In this document: positions 1 to 6,526 of the stretch, piece by piece
How positions within the stretch are numbered: the first letter of the stretch is position 1
Layout of the letters: each line of letters opens with the position of its first letter
Assembly (NCBI GenBank): GCA_047614125.1
Contig: JBLHHI010000134.1
Location: 1-8,480 of the forward strand
Reading direction: 5' to 3'
Origin: JBLHHI01 sp047614125
GTDB taxonomy: Bacteria > Bacteroidota > Bacteroidia > NS11-12g > UBA9320
Length of the DNA stretch: 8,480 nucleotides
Notes under the pieces: generated by a model
Told to the model about the DNA's origin: nothing
What the model saw: the letters and a program-made list of their open reading frames with translations, nothing else
The model's database searches: none
Position numbers and translations under genes: made by a program

Positions 1-329
1 TAGCCAAAGATTTCGCCATGCGTAGCATGAGCGGAAGCTGACGGCAAAAAAAAACACGAGGCGCAGCCTAGGTCTTTTCGGTTGTTATGCCACCCCTTAA
101 GGACCGCCGACCGCGTACGCCGACTACGTACGCCGAAACGCAGTGAAGGCGTTAAACGCAGTGGAGGCAGTACCGCAGCGCGGCAATCCTATTATCTTCT
201 CTCAGCCTCCTCAAACCCACAGTTTATGTTAGCCAAGGAAGATACCAGTCCCAGTCTCTCACTAACGACCACATTCGTAGTTAAGTAATCATATAACGAC
301 TAACCCAACCTCAATAAGATGAATCATCA
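1..329. other. Non-coding, GC-richer segment with short repeats
   Basis: I see no credible gene here on either strand. A 68-codon open frame at 82-288 on the plus strand has the low-complexity, Arg/Ser-rich composition of non-coding sequence and resembles no family I know. The first 190 bases are visibly richer in G and C than the rest of the window and hold short direct repeats (listed separately) and a run of nine A at 47-55. The segment ends where the IS21-type left end begins. Confidence 0.6.
114..171. repeat. Short tandem repeats in GC-rich intergenic DNA
   Basis: Two pairs of direct repeats lie back to back. CGTACGCCGA occurs at 114-123 and again at 127-136, a 13-bp period. An 18-bp unit beginning AAACGCAGTG occurs at 136-153 and 154-171 with 15 of 18 bases identical. 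The composition is unlike the AT-rich surroundings. Similar GC-rich repeated intergenic strings occur in Bacteroidota genomes from memory, but I cannot assign this one to a named family. Confidence 0.55.
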
Positions 330-333
330 TGAG

Positions 334-405
334 TATTCCGGAGCAAAGTATACCACCTATTCCGGAGTAAAGGGGGCCACCTGTTCCGGCTGAAAGGGGG
401 CCACC
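334..405 (+). repeat. Three tandem 24-bp units of the IS21-type end
   Basis: Units at 334-357, 358-381 and 382-405 each start T(A/G)TTCCGG and end CCACC. Units 2 and 3 share the block AAAGGGGGCCACC, while unit 1 has AAAGTATACCACC. In IS21-family elements such multiple terminal repeats are regarded as IstA (transposase) binding sites. The array directly precedes the istA-like frame in the expected orientation, which supports the element assignment. Confidence 0.75.
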
Positions 406-453
406 AATCTGGCTGATTTTGTACCATGTTTGGAGTGATAAAAAAGCTTCAAA

Positions 454-603
454 ATGGCGAACAAAATGGTTACGATGAATAAACTCAGAAAAATCCTGCG
501 ATTGCTCGACCAGAGCAAAAGTAAACGAGCGGTAAGCAGAACATTAGGAACTTCGCGAAAGACCATTGATAAATATGCATCTGTCTTTGATCACCACCCA
601 TAG
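454..603 (+). pseudogene. istA: istA 5' fragment (IS21 transposase), nonsense-interrupted
   Basis: From ATG 454 (alternative ATG 475, sequence MNKLRKILRLLDQ...) the frame gives 49 residues and ends at TAG 601-603. It contains a helix-turn-helix of Hin/IS21 type, with key stretch SKRAVSRTLGTSRKTIDKYA at about residues 24-43, which is the N-terminal DNA-binding region of IstA transposases. Reading through the TAG gives GYKGLLKLSDKEFAAL, which continues like IstA, so the TAG is probably a point mutation (for example from TTG). This continuation is lost near 650. A full IstA has about 400 to 520 residues and a DDE catalytic domain, none of which is present. The family call is from recognition of the motif and the end repeats, without a database search. 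Confidence 0.75.
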
Positions 604-650
604 GGATATAAGGGGTTATTAAAGTTGAGCGACAAGGAATTCGCCGCCTT

Positions 651-720
651 GGTTGGTGTGATCACCAACCAGAATTCAAATTCCGATGAATCTACCATAA
701 GTTTGGTGATCACACCAAAC
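651..720. repeat. REPIN-like doublet of two mirrored hairpins
   Basis: Hairpin 1 (651-670, GGTTGGTGTGATCACCAACC) has a perfect 8-bp stem and TGAT loop. Hairpin 2 (701-720, GTTTGGTGATCACACCAAAC) has a perfect 8-bp stem and ATCA loop. The two are also reverse complements of each other over a 16-bp core (TTGGTGTGATCACCAA against TTGGTGATCACACCAA) and are separated by 30 bp. Two short palindromes in inverted orientation within about 70 bp is the layout of REP doublets (REPINs). The pair interrupts the istA remnant and lies 79 bp beyond the stop of the PKD gene. Neither hairpin is followed by a T-run in either direction, so an intrinsic terminator is unlikely. A protein-binding site is an alternative. 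Confidence 0.55.
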
Positions 721-798
721 AGGGCGAAAGATGCCGGGCATCTACATCATGTCATTGCGTGAGGCCCTTTGTCTTTCATCAACAAACTTGACCATAAA

Positions 799-3700
799 CT
801 AGGGCCGTATAACTGAGATTGATTTAGACACCAGCCCTTTTTTAGTGGCAATTATCAAGGTATAATGGCCTGTAGCTATATTGCTTACATCTACAGTTAT
901 GAAGTCTGATTTTAAGCCTTTGGCATTAAAAGGTACATTTCTACCGATGGCGTCAATCAGTCTCACTTGCTCCATTATTAAACCTCCTCGACTTTGTACT
1001 ACGAATTGTCCTTGGCTTGGGTTTGGGAAAAGTCGAACCTGTCTATGTAAGGATGGTACACCACTCGTTGTGTCTTCAAGAACCACTACAACTTCATTGG
1101 TTTTAACCTGCCAAGGCATTGGCACAGAATCTGGGTAGGTCTTGAAACATCTTGCTGTAGAATCCATTGACCAATCTTCCATGGTCAAATACAGGTTGTA
1201 GATGCCAGGATCATTGTACCGATGTTCAAATTCTTGACCCGCTACCGTAGCTATGGTTCCATCCCCCCAATTCATTGTATAATTTGGAGACGCCGTACCT
1301 TCGCTTAAGTTTCTGATAAAAAGAGTATTTCCTTCATAAATAACCGCGGTATCAAACCTGTTCCAAAAGTAATCATCCTTAAATTCAAAGAGTGGCTTTG
1401 GACCCAGTAAATTTAGAGTAGTCGTAACGTCATCTTCACATCCCAGTGAAGTTCGAATTTTCATATTCACCACATAATTATCATATAGATCATAAGTATG
1501 ACTGGGTTTTTTTAAAACGCTTTTTGGACTTCCATCCCCAAAATTCCATTCATACCACATTACACCATCTTTAAGGGTATGCGTAGTTGAATCAGAGAAT
1601 ATGATTTCTGGGGAACAGTTCTCACCTTCCGTTGTTGTGGTAAAATTTGCGCTTACTTCTGCAATGGTTATAGAAAGATATGATGTGTCGGTACATCCTA
1701 AAGAATCTTGCATAACCATGGTAGCTATGAACGAGCCCGGTTCATTATACACGTGAGAAAAACTTATATCACGCTCAAAATCCAAACCATCCGTACTGTC
1801 CCAATCTATTTTCTTAATTTCTCTATTGCTAACATAACGATCCGCGTCTTCCCAATATTTAGTTGGGTCGATTGGATAGTCTTCCGGCCATGTTAGATTG
1901 CTAAATTGCCAGTAACGTATTGAATCCTGAATATGGACTTCCTGCCCCGTGCATGCCACCTCATCATAAAAGCGGGCTGCATGCAAAAATCCAACATTTA
2001 GCAACTCAGCGTGATTTTTCTTGCATCCATCCATATTACTCAGGGATATTGAAGGAATCATAGCACCCCGTGAATCAATAATAACAGTATCTTTCTTAGC
2101 AGGATCATGCCAATCTATTTGTACTTCAGGATGTTTGTAGGATATCTTCCATAAACCCGGTATCGTGTCTTGTCCATCAATTAAGGTATCAAAACCTTGC
2201 AGCGAATGCGCTCTAAAATGAAGAATCTCTGCTACTTCTACCGAATCCATTCGTGATGAGTGCGTATAACGATACCGTTTGTTATTGTGTTTAACCACAT
2301 TCGTTTCTTGCTCATGGTATTCTGATAATACGGACTTGAGGTTCATTCCAGTCGTATCAATACATGTTCCCAAAAAAGCGCTCCAATGCAGGCCATTGTC
2401 TTCAAAGTAATATCCCTTTTTGGGGGCAGGATTGAAAGGTCCTTCTGGCAATTCCAACATCGTTTTCCACTCTTTTAAAATAGAGGTGACTATGGTATCT
2501 AAGATAATATCACCAAATACTTCATCAATGGTATGTCGTATAACGTAATTATATCGCCAATTTTCGCCCTTGTAATCTACATTTTCATCATTTCTGCCCA
2601 CTACCGGTCCATCATAATCTTGTAGGTATTTAAAATCTTCATAATACCCACCCAATCGGTTCTGATAACCATAATTAATGTTAAAGGTGGAAATATTCAT
2701 CTGGTGATCATGCTTTAGCTTGAGGTAGACTTCTTCGCCTTTGCAGATGGACTTTTTATTTCCAACAATATCAAACTCAGCATCGAGTCTACTTAACTCT
2801 AATAGGTTGTGATACCAAGCTGTGTCGGTACATTGCGGTTCTCCATTTTTATCCAATGGTCCATTGCCAACGATTAGTCCCATGGTAATTTTTTTTGTGG
2901 GCCCCATCGACCAATCATCACCTAAGTCTTCGGCAGAATATCCCTTAATAAACTGATCGCCATACGTTCCTGTTGCGTCGTACGACAAGGAAAAGGGCAA
3001 TGCTGATCCAGGAGCAGGAGGCGCCAAAATGCCACCCGAATTGAACGCAATGAAATTGTCTTTACCCTTGCTCAAATCAAAGTTCACTGCAAAATACGAT
3101 TGACTGCCAGTGTTCATATCAAAAAGCATTTTATAGTCTTGGCTTTCATCATCGAAAGGACATGTAACGCTCGATTGAAGGGTCATTCTACTCGCATCAG
3201 GTTGGGTTGCCACAATGAGCGCTTCGTCTTCCATGCGGGCGTTCCGAATGGTATCTTTAAGAGTAAGCCGAGCCACAAAGTTATGTGGGTATGATTTCAT
3301 AAAAATCAATCGGTGTAATTGTGGCTCAGTAGTATCAACGCTTCTTGTTCGACAATTAAACGTTGAATCGATATAGCCGTAAGTGAAGGTATCGTTTGAA
3401 ACAAAATGATGCTTGAGATATACGGTGTCCCAGTTTGGATACAGGTGCTTTGGTGCACTGTCTAAACTGTAGTTACAATTTCTTCCAACGTTTAATTGTA
3501 AAGCAGTTGACGTGGTGCATTGTGAAGCATATTCATCTCCAAATGTCCAAAGCCTCGTCACTTGTGATCCTGCTGTTCTATTGGCCAAATGTTTAGCACT
3601 TGTTATAGCCGTTTGATCACCGCTTCGTGTAACCTCATTGAAGTTGAACACAAACTCAGTCTTTCCATTAAGTTGAACTGTGGAGTCTTCTCCATCTATG

Positions 3701-5046
3701 GAAACATCATTGTGGTAAAAGCTGGAATTATTTGTAAAGAACACCGTGTCTTTCATTGTACATTGATATCTACGTTCAAAATCAATGCGATCATTGGGGG
3801 CTTCTATTTGTGCCTTTGGGCCGAATACGACAACCGTATCAAAAACCATTACATCACATGGTCCAGTTAAAACTCGAAGTGATATCATTTTAGGTCCTAA
3901 AGAGTTGTACGTATGACTTGGGTTCCACTTTTGGTTATCAAAATTTGATAGTCCGCTTTCAGGATCTCCAAAGTTCCAAAAAAATCGTGCTCCTGGAATC
4001 GGACCATTCGCTAATCTAAAAGTAACCGGGCCTTCTGCAATGGCCAAACTGTCTTTATCCGCTCTTATTTGAAAATCAAATCCAATGACAGTAGAAGCGC
4101 GTTTGTACGTCGTCGTTTCAGTGCATCCGTTATTCACTACAACGCTCAGTTTCAAGTTAAAACTGCCATAACCGTAGTATTTTTTTTTAATAATACCGTC
4201 AAAGTCCTTACCAGTCCAAAACTCCGTATTGGTTATTGAATCTCCAATAATTTCTGTGCCATCACCAAAATCAAGGGTGAATTGCGCTAAATCTTTTAGG
4301 TCTACATACGTTTTCGGCTCCGACAGCCAATTCAGATACGTTTTATTTTTTATTGTGGCATTAGTAGAATCACAGCCTACGGGGGAATTGCTGGTAAGGC
4401 GAAGGCCAATACGAGGATATACTTGAATTGCATTTTGAATGAGCTTCTCGGTAACACACCCGTTGTTATCCTTTAATTCTATTTTAAGATTAAACGACCC
4501 TCCACTTGGGTCGATAACAGTATGTGTTATTGCATCTCCAATTTTGGGGTTATTTATAACCTCTTTTGCACCATCTCCGAATAAGTACGTGATTCTATTT
4601 AAAGTACTTCCCGATGCAAACTTGCTGCTATCTAAATATAAAAATTGGTTGCCTGCAAAACACTGACTTTGGTCCGTTAACAACATCGATCTAACCGTTG
4701 GACTGGGCTTAATAGTAATATTTAATGTCTTTCGACAATTGCCAGAAGATCCAGAAGCCTTTAGGGTTACCGAGTACGCCCCATCATCCTTAAACTCGTA
4801 TATTGGATCTCGGTTCGACGTTGAATGAACCAGCTTACCTTCGGTGTCTTTAAACTCCCACTGGTACGAGCTAAAACCTGGAGCATTTGCCTTAAACGAA
4901 ATTGCATTGTTAGTACATTCATTTCCAGCCAAATATGTTGGGTTACAACTCTGGGCTATGGCCATGAAAGACCAGAAAGTGGCGGCTACGGTCAATAAAA
5001 GTCTGATTTGGTAACTCTTAGATTTGGTTATGCTTTTTGGTGTCAT
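799..5046 (-). CDS. Secreted multi-PKD-domain protein with T9SS type-A sorting domain
   Basis: Encodes 1,415 residues from ATG 5046; an in-frame GTG at 5067 would add seven and is less likely, since the ATG places the signal peptide better. Residues 1-32 are a Sec signal peptide (basic start, hydrophobic LLLTVAATFWSFMAIA, cleavage after AIAQ). PKD-type beta-sandwich domains follow: about 35-113, 118-208 (FGDG), 213-318 (FGDG), 323-408 (FWNFGD, then HTY), a divergent one at 428-613 (LWTFGD), then 1025-1128 (HVYNEPGSF), 1131-1213 (WNFGDGS) and 1218-1323 (NWGDGT). About 630-1020 has no domain I can name. The last 80 residues (LFPNPSQGQF, DAIGRNV, HYTLII) form a type-A C-terminal sorting domain, so the protein should cross the outer membrane by T9SS and be surface-bound or released. 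PKD arrays usually act as spacers or adhesive modules; I see no catalytic domain. The gene stands alone, flanked by insertion-sequence debris. Its exact role is unknown; adhesin is an inference. Confidence 0.93.
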   Translation of the reverse strand: MTPKSITKSKSYQIRLLLTVAATFWSFMAIAQSCNPTYLAGNECTNNAISFKANAPGFSSYQWEFKDTEGKLVHSTSNRDPIYEFKDDGAYSVTLKASGSSGNCRKTLNITIKPSPTVRSMLLTDQSQCFAGNQFLYLDSSKFASGSTLNRITYLFGDGAKEVINNPKIGDAITHTVIDPSGGSFNLKIELKDNNGCVTEKLIQNAIQVYPRIGLRLTSNSPVGCDSTNATIKNKTYLNWLSEPKTYVDLKDLAQFTLDFGDGTEIIGDSITNTEFWTGKDFDGIIKKKYYGYGSFNLKLSVVVNNGCTETTTYKRASTVIGFDFQIRADKDSLAIAEGPVTFRLANGPIPGARFFWNFGDPESGLSNFDNQKWNPSHTYNSLGPKMISLRVLTGPCDVMVFDTVVVFGPKAQIEAPNDRIDFERRYQCTMKDTVFFTNNSSFYHNDVSIDGEDSTVQLNGKTEFVFNFNEVTRSGDQTAITSAKHLANRTAGSQVTRLWTFGDEYASQCTTSTALQLNVGRNCNYSLDSAPKHLYPNWDTVYLKHHFVSNDTFTYGYIDSTFNCRTRSVDTTEPQLHRLIFMKSYPHNFVARLTLKDTIRNARMEDEALIVATQPDASRMTLQSSVTCPFDDESQDYKMLFDMNTGSQSYFAVNFDLSKGKDNFIAFNSGGILAPPAPGSALPFSLSYDATGTYGDQFIKGYSAEDLGDDWSMGPTKKITMGLIVGNGPLDKNGEPQCTDTAWYHNLLELSRLDAEFDIVGNKKSICKGEEVYLKLKHDHQMNISTFNINYGYQNRLGGYYEDFKYLQDYDGPVVGRNDENVDYKGENWRYNYVIRHTIDEVFGDIILDTIVTSILKEWKTMLELPEGPFNPAPKKGYYFEDNGLHWSAFLGTCIDTTGMNLKSVLSEYHEQETNVVKHNNKRYRYTHSSRMDSVEVAEILHFRAHSLQGFDTLIDGQDTIPGLWKISYKHPEVQIDWHDPAKKDTVIIDSRGAMIPSISLSNMDGCKKNHAELLNVGFLHAARFYDEVACTGQEVHIQDSIRYWQFSNLTWPEDYPIDPTKYWEDADRYVSNREIKKIDWDSTDGLDFERDISFSHVYNEPGSFIATMVMQDSLGCTDTSYLSITIAEVSANFTTTTEGENCSPEIIFSDSTTHTLKDGVMWYEWNFGDGSPKSVLKKPSHTYDLYDNYVVNMKIRTSLGCEDDVTTTLNLLGPKPLFEFKDDYFWNRFDTAVIYEGNTLFIRNLSEGTASPNYTMNWGDGTIATVAGQEFEHRYNDPGIYNLYLTMEDWSMDSTARCFKTYPDSVPMPWQVKTNEVVVVLEDTTSGVPSLHRQVRLFPNPSQGQFVVQSRGGLIMEQVRLIDAIGRNVPFNAKGLKSDFITVDVSNIATGHYTLIIATKKGLVSKSISVIRP

Positions 5047-5222
5047 TACATCATAGACGCATAACACTGCCTAAGTTGTTGCATGTTCGCCTTATGTAGA
5101 AATGGACAGAGTCTTTTCGTAAAACTAAAAGCAATGCAGAATGCGCAAAGAATATATAACGACTGCAACCCTACGGCCAACTACATCTTGCCATTTTCTT
5201 AAAAACGTCCGAAAGTTGCTCC

Positions 5223-5342
5223 ATGAACAAAGATCGTAAAGTTCTTGCACACGAGATGGGCAAGTTGGTAAAGAAATGGGAGAAAAGTGGCATGACACAG
5301 GGCGACTTTGCCAAAGGTGAAGCACAGTCAAACGACGGATAG
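5223..5342 (+). pseudogene. Probable IS66-type accessory protein (TnpA-like) N-terminal fragment
   Basis: ATG 5223 opens a 39-codon frame ending at TAG 5340. Its first 33 residues (key stretch GKLVKKWEKSGMTQGDFAKG) resemble the N-terminus of the small TnpA accessory proteins of IS66 elements, which typically read '..LVxxWxxSGxSxxxFxxxxGI' before a helix-turn-helix half. After FAKGE the resemblance stops. There is no tnpB, no transposase gene and no recognisable IS66 end nearby, so this is at most a remnant. The family assignment is from motif memory alone, and the frame is short enough that a chance resemblance is possible. Confidence 0.4.
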
Positions 5343-5699
5343 CAATCACAACAGGATTCAAAGAGTTTGAATCTGCAAAGAGGTCATAGGCTAGAATAAC
5401 AATCATTAATATCATCAGGAAGAATCAAATCAAAGATTCAAGATCAAGTTGGTTTACCACATTCGAGTCTTTAGCTGCTTGATGAAAAGTGAAATTCTTC
5501 TACTTTTGGATACTGACAGTATTAACGCGATAGTACCCTGTTTTTAGGGGTCTTTCCCATATATTGTGTTTGACTAATTTAGGTTACTTAATGTTAATTC
5601 TTTCCTTTTTTTGGGAATAATTTGAACACTAGATTATACTCAAATAAAATTTTCAAATGTAAATTCACTCAAATAACTCCATTAAGTTTACATACATTT
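5343..5699. other. Intergenic, no gene seen
   Basis: This stretch separates the probable IS66 remnant from the 3' end of the rhs-linked gene set. It is AT-rich, with stops in all frames. A dyad lies at 5355-5373 (separate entry). An inverted repeat ATGTAAA/TTTACAT at 5657-5663 and 5687-5693, with a 23-nt spacer, lies just past the stop of the 65-aa gene and could close that minus-strand transcript, but it is weak. I see no tRNA, no clear terminator and no promoter I would defend. Confidence 0.5.
5355..5373. promoter_or_regulatory. Perfect 19-bp dyad, possible operator or hairpin
   Basis: GATTCAAAGAGTTTGAATC has perfect 8-bp arms around GAG. It lies about 310 bp upstream of the PKD gene's start and just after the IS66-like fragment. 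A related half-site GATTCAAG occurs about 60 bp further right. One 8-bp dyad with a short spacer is expected by chance in a window this long, so a regulatory role is only a possibility. Confidence 0.2.
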
Positions 5700-5897
5700 T
5701 TATTCCTCAACATCATCAAATAATCCTTCTTTTATAGCAAACCCTTGATAGATCAACTTTAAGGCCAATAGGATGCTAAGGTGAGGTAATCGTTTCTTGT
5801 AAGCAACGTTATTGAAAGGCTGGGGTTGCGCATATTCTGCCTTAGATTTAATATATATTCGAATCTTTTGATTGTTCATTACAACTCCCCATGTCAT
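5700..5897 (-). CDS. Small protein of unknown function, third in the rhs gene set
   Basis: A 65-residue frame from ATG 5897 to TAA 5702-5700, starting 3 nt after the stop of the gene before it. An internal ATG at 5879 (59 residues, MNNQKIRIYIKSK...) is the alternative start, and GGGGAG six bases ahead of it resembles a ribosome binding site. The N-terminal part is basic (KIRIYIKSK), the middle has a moderately hydrophobic stretch (LSILLALKLIYQGFA, about 41-55), and the end is acidic (FDDVEE). I recognise no family. The tight spacing suggests co-expression with the upstream pair. It could be a second immunity-type protein or an unrelated passenger. Confidence 0.5.
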   Translation of the reverse strand: MTWGVVMNNQKIRIYIKSKAEYAQPQPFNNVAYKKRLPHLSILLALKLIYQGFAIKEGLFDDVEE

Positions 5898-5900
5898 TAA

Positions 5901-6290
5901 CTACCATAAGGGAGGACACCCATTTGATTGAGCGACAAACACAATACAACTGTCAGGTGGCCCCATATTCTCCGAATAAAAACTTCCGTCCATTAATGAC
6001 AATATCAAGGTATCACAAGTAAGTTTATCGATATTGTACCAAGAAACGTTTTTACCTCCAATTAAAGCTTTAGGGTTATAAAAGAAGATTAGTTTTAGTT
6101 TATTATTTTTTACTTTATACTTAACTTGATCTTCCTCATTTACGCTTGAATATCCCTTTGGGTTGATAGTTAAGCATACATTGACCTTTGATGAATACCA
6201 ACTTTGAAACAAATTTGGTTGATCTGGCTTGCTGCTACTTAACAAACAACACACGAAGCATCCTGAAACAAGTATCCTAAATTTTTTCAT
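5901..6290 (-). CDS. Small exported protein, candidate immunity partner of the RHS tip
   Basis: Encodes 129 residues. ATG 6290 overlaps the TGA of the preceding frame as ATGA (6290-6287), a classic arrangement for translational coupling. The N-terminus (MKKFRILVSGCFVCCLLSSS) looks like an export signal: basic start and hydrophobic core. VSGC at residues 8-11 fits a lipobox on paper but gives an unusually short signal, so lipoprotein status is uncertain. The rest is predicted beta-rich, with spacing (W31, GYSS, VKYKVKNNKLKLIF, YNIDKLTCDTLILSL) reminiscent of lipocalin-like small proteins of Bacteroidota. That resemblance is loose. Position directly behind an RHS C-terminal domain is where immunity genes of polymorphic toxins sit, and export would suit a toxin acting in or passing through the periplasm. 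The immunity role is inference from context; no immunity family is recognised. Confidence 0.7.
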   Translation of the reverse strand: MKKFRILVSGCFVCCLLSSSKPDQPNLFQSWYSSKVNVCLTINPKGYSSVNEEDQVKYKVKNNKLKLIFFYNPKALIGGKNVSWYNIDKLTCDTLILSLMDGSFYSENMGPPDSCIVFVAQSNGCPPLW

Positions 6291-6526
6291 CTGAATTTTT
6301 TATTAGTATAACGCTCCATTGTGACTGATAACCTAATTTTATATCCGTGACAAGCATCTACAACCAGCCCTCCTGAACTCATTCTGGAATTCCAGGTTCC
6401 GCTTACATTAATATTATCTGCCATGTTTACAGTGGTTCCAAGAGGAGGTGCATTTCTTCCAAACCTGGCCATTACTTGATGGGTTGCACCCCCCCCCACC
6501 TGTAAATATATTCCAAGGTGTTCCAT
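6287..6526 (-). CDS. Out-of-frame C-terminal part of the RHS-tip gene
   Basis: This frame is open from about 6526 to TGA 6289-6287, but only the portion after the G run (below about 6489) looks like real protein: 66 residues beginning ATHQVMARFGRNAPPLG and ending SVTMERYTNKKFR. It has the alternating polar/hydrophobic pattern of a beta-rich domain. In contrast, the in-frame continuation of the upstream gene (CNPSSNGQVWKK..., 24 residues) looks like junk. The frame ends exactly at the ATGA overlap with the next gene, so it is most likely the native C-terminus. It is not an independent gene: the ATG at 6526 lies inside the upstream coding sequence with no sign of its own signals. Joining needs 8 (or 11) G in place of the 9 present and would give a product of about 378 residues. 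Confidence 0.7.
   Translation of the reverse strand: MEHLGIYLQVGGGATHQVMARFGRNAPPLGTTVNMADNINVSGTWNSRMSSGGLVVDACHGYKIRLSVTMERYTNKKFR

Larger units (their letters stand above)
330..650 (+). mobile_element. IS21-family element, left-end remnant
   Basis: The segment begins with TGAGTATTCCGG, carries three tandem 24-bp units and then the start of an istA-type reading frame at 454. Repeated blocks inside the terminal inverted repeat, placed ahead of istA, are typical of IS21-family left ends. A complete element would be roughly 2 to 2.5 kb with istA and istB; here only about 320 bp survive. The rest of istA, all of istB and the matching right end are not visible in the window, so the element cannot move by itself. 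The right boundary is inferred from where the istA-like reading stops making sense, at the hairpin doublet starting at 651. Confidence 0.75.

Noticed and set aside
80..92. GTTGTTATGCC resembling an integron attC end
   Set aside because: No partner core site or attC-like folded arm at a suitable distance, and the neighbouring genes do not form a cassette array.
291..301. ATATAACGACT repeated at 5154-5164, flanking the PKD gene like an attachment-site or target duplication
   Set aside because: An 11-base match between two places is expected by chance in 8.5 kb, and neither copy sits at a recognisable element end.
357..566. 69-residue minus-strand frame with a hydrophobic stretch
   Set aside because: It is antisense to the IS21-type repeats and the istA start, which explain the sequence better.
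5125..5415. 96-residue frame on the minus strand between the PKD gene and the rhs set
   Set aside because: No start signal or family resemblance; composition is like translated non-coding DNA, and the opposite strand holds the more convincing IS66-like fragment.
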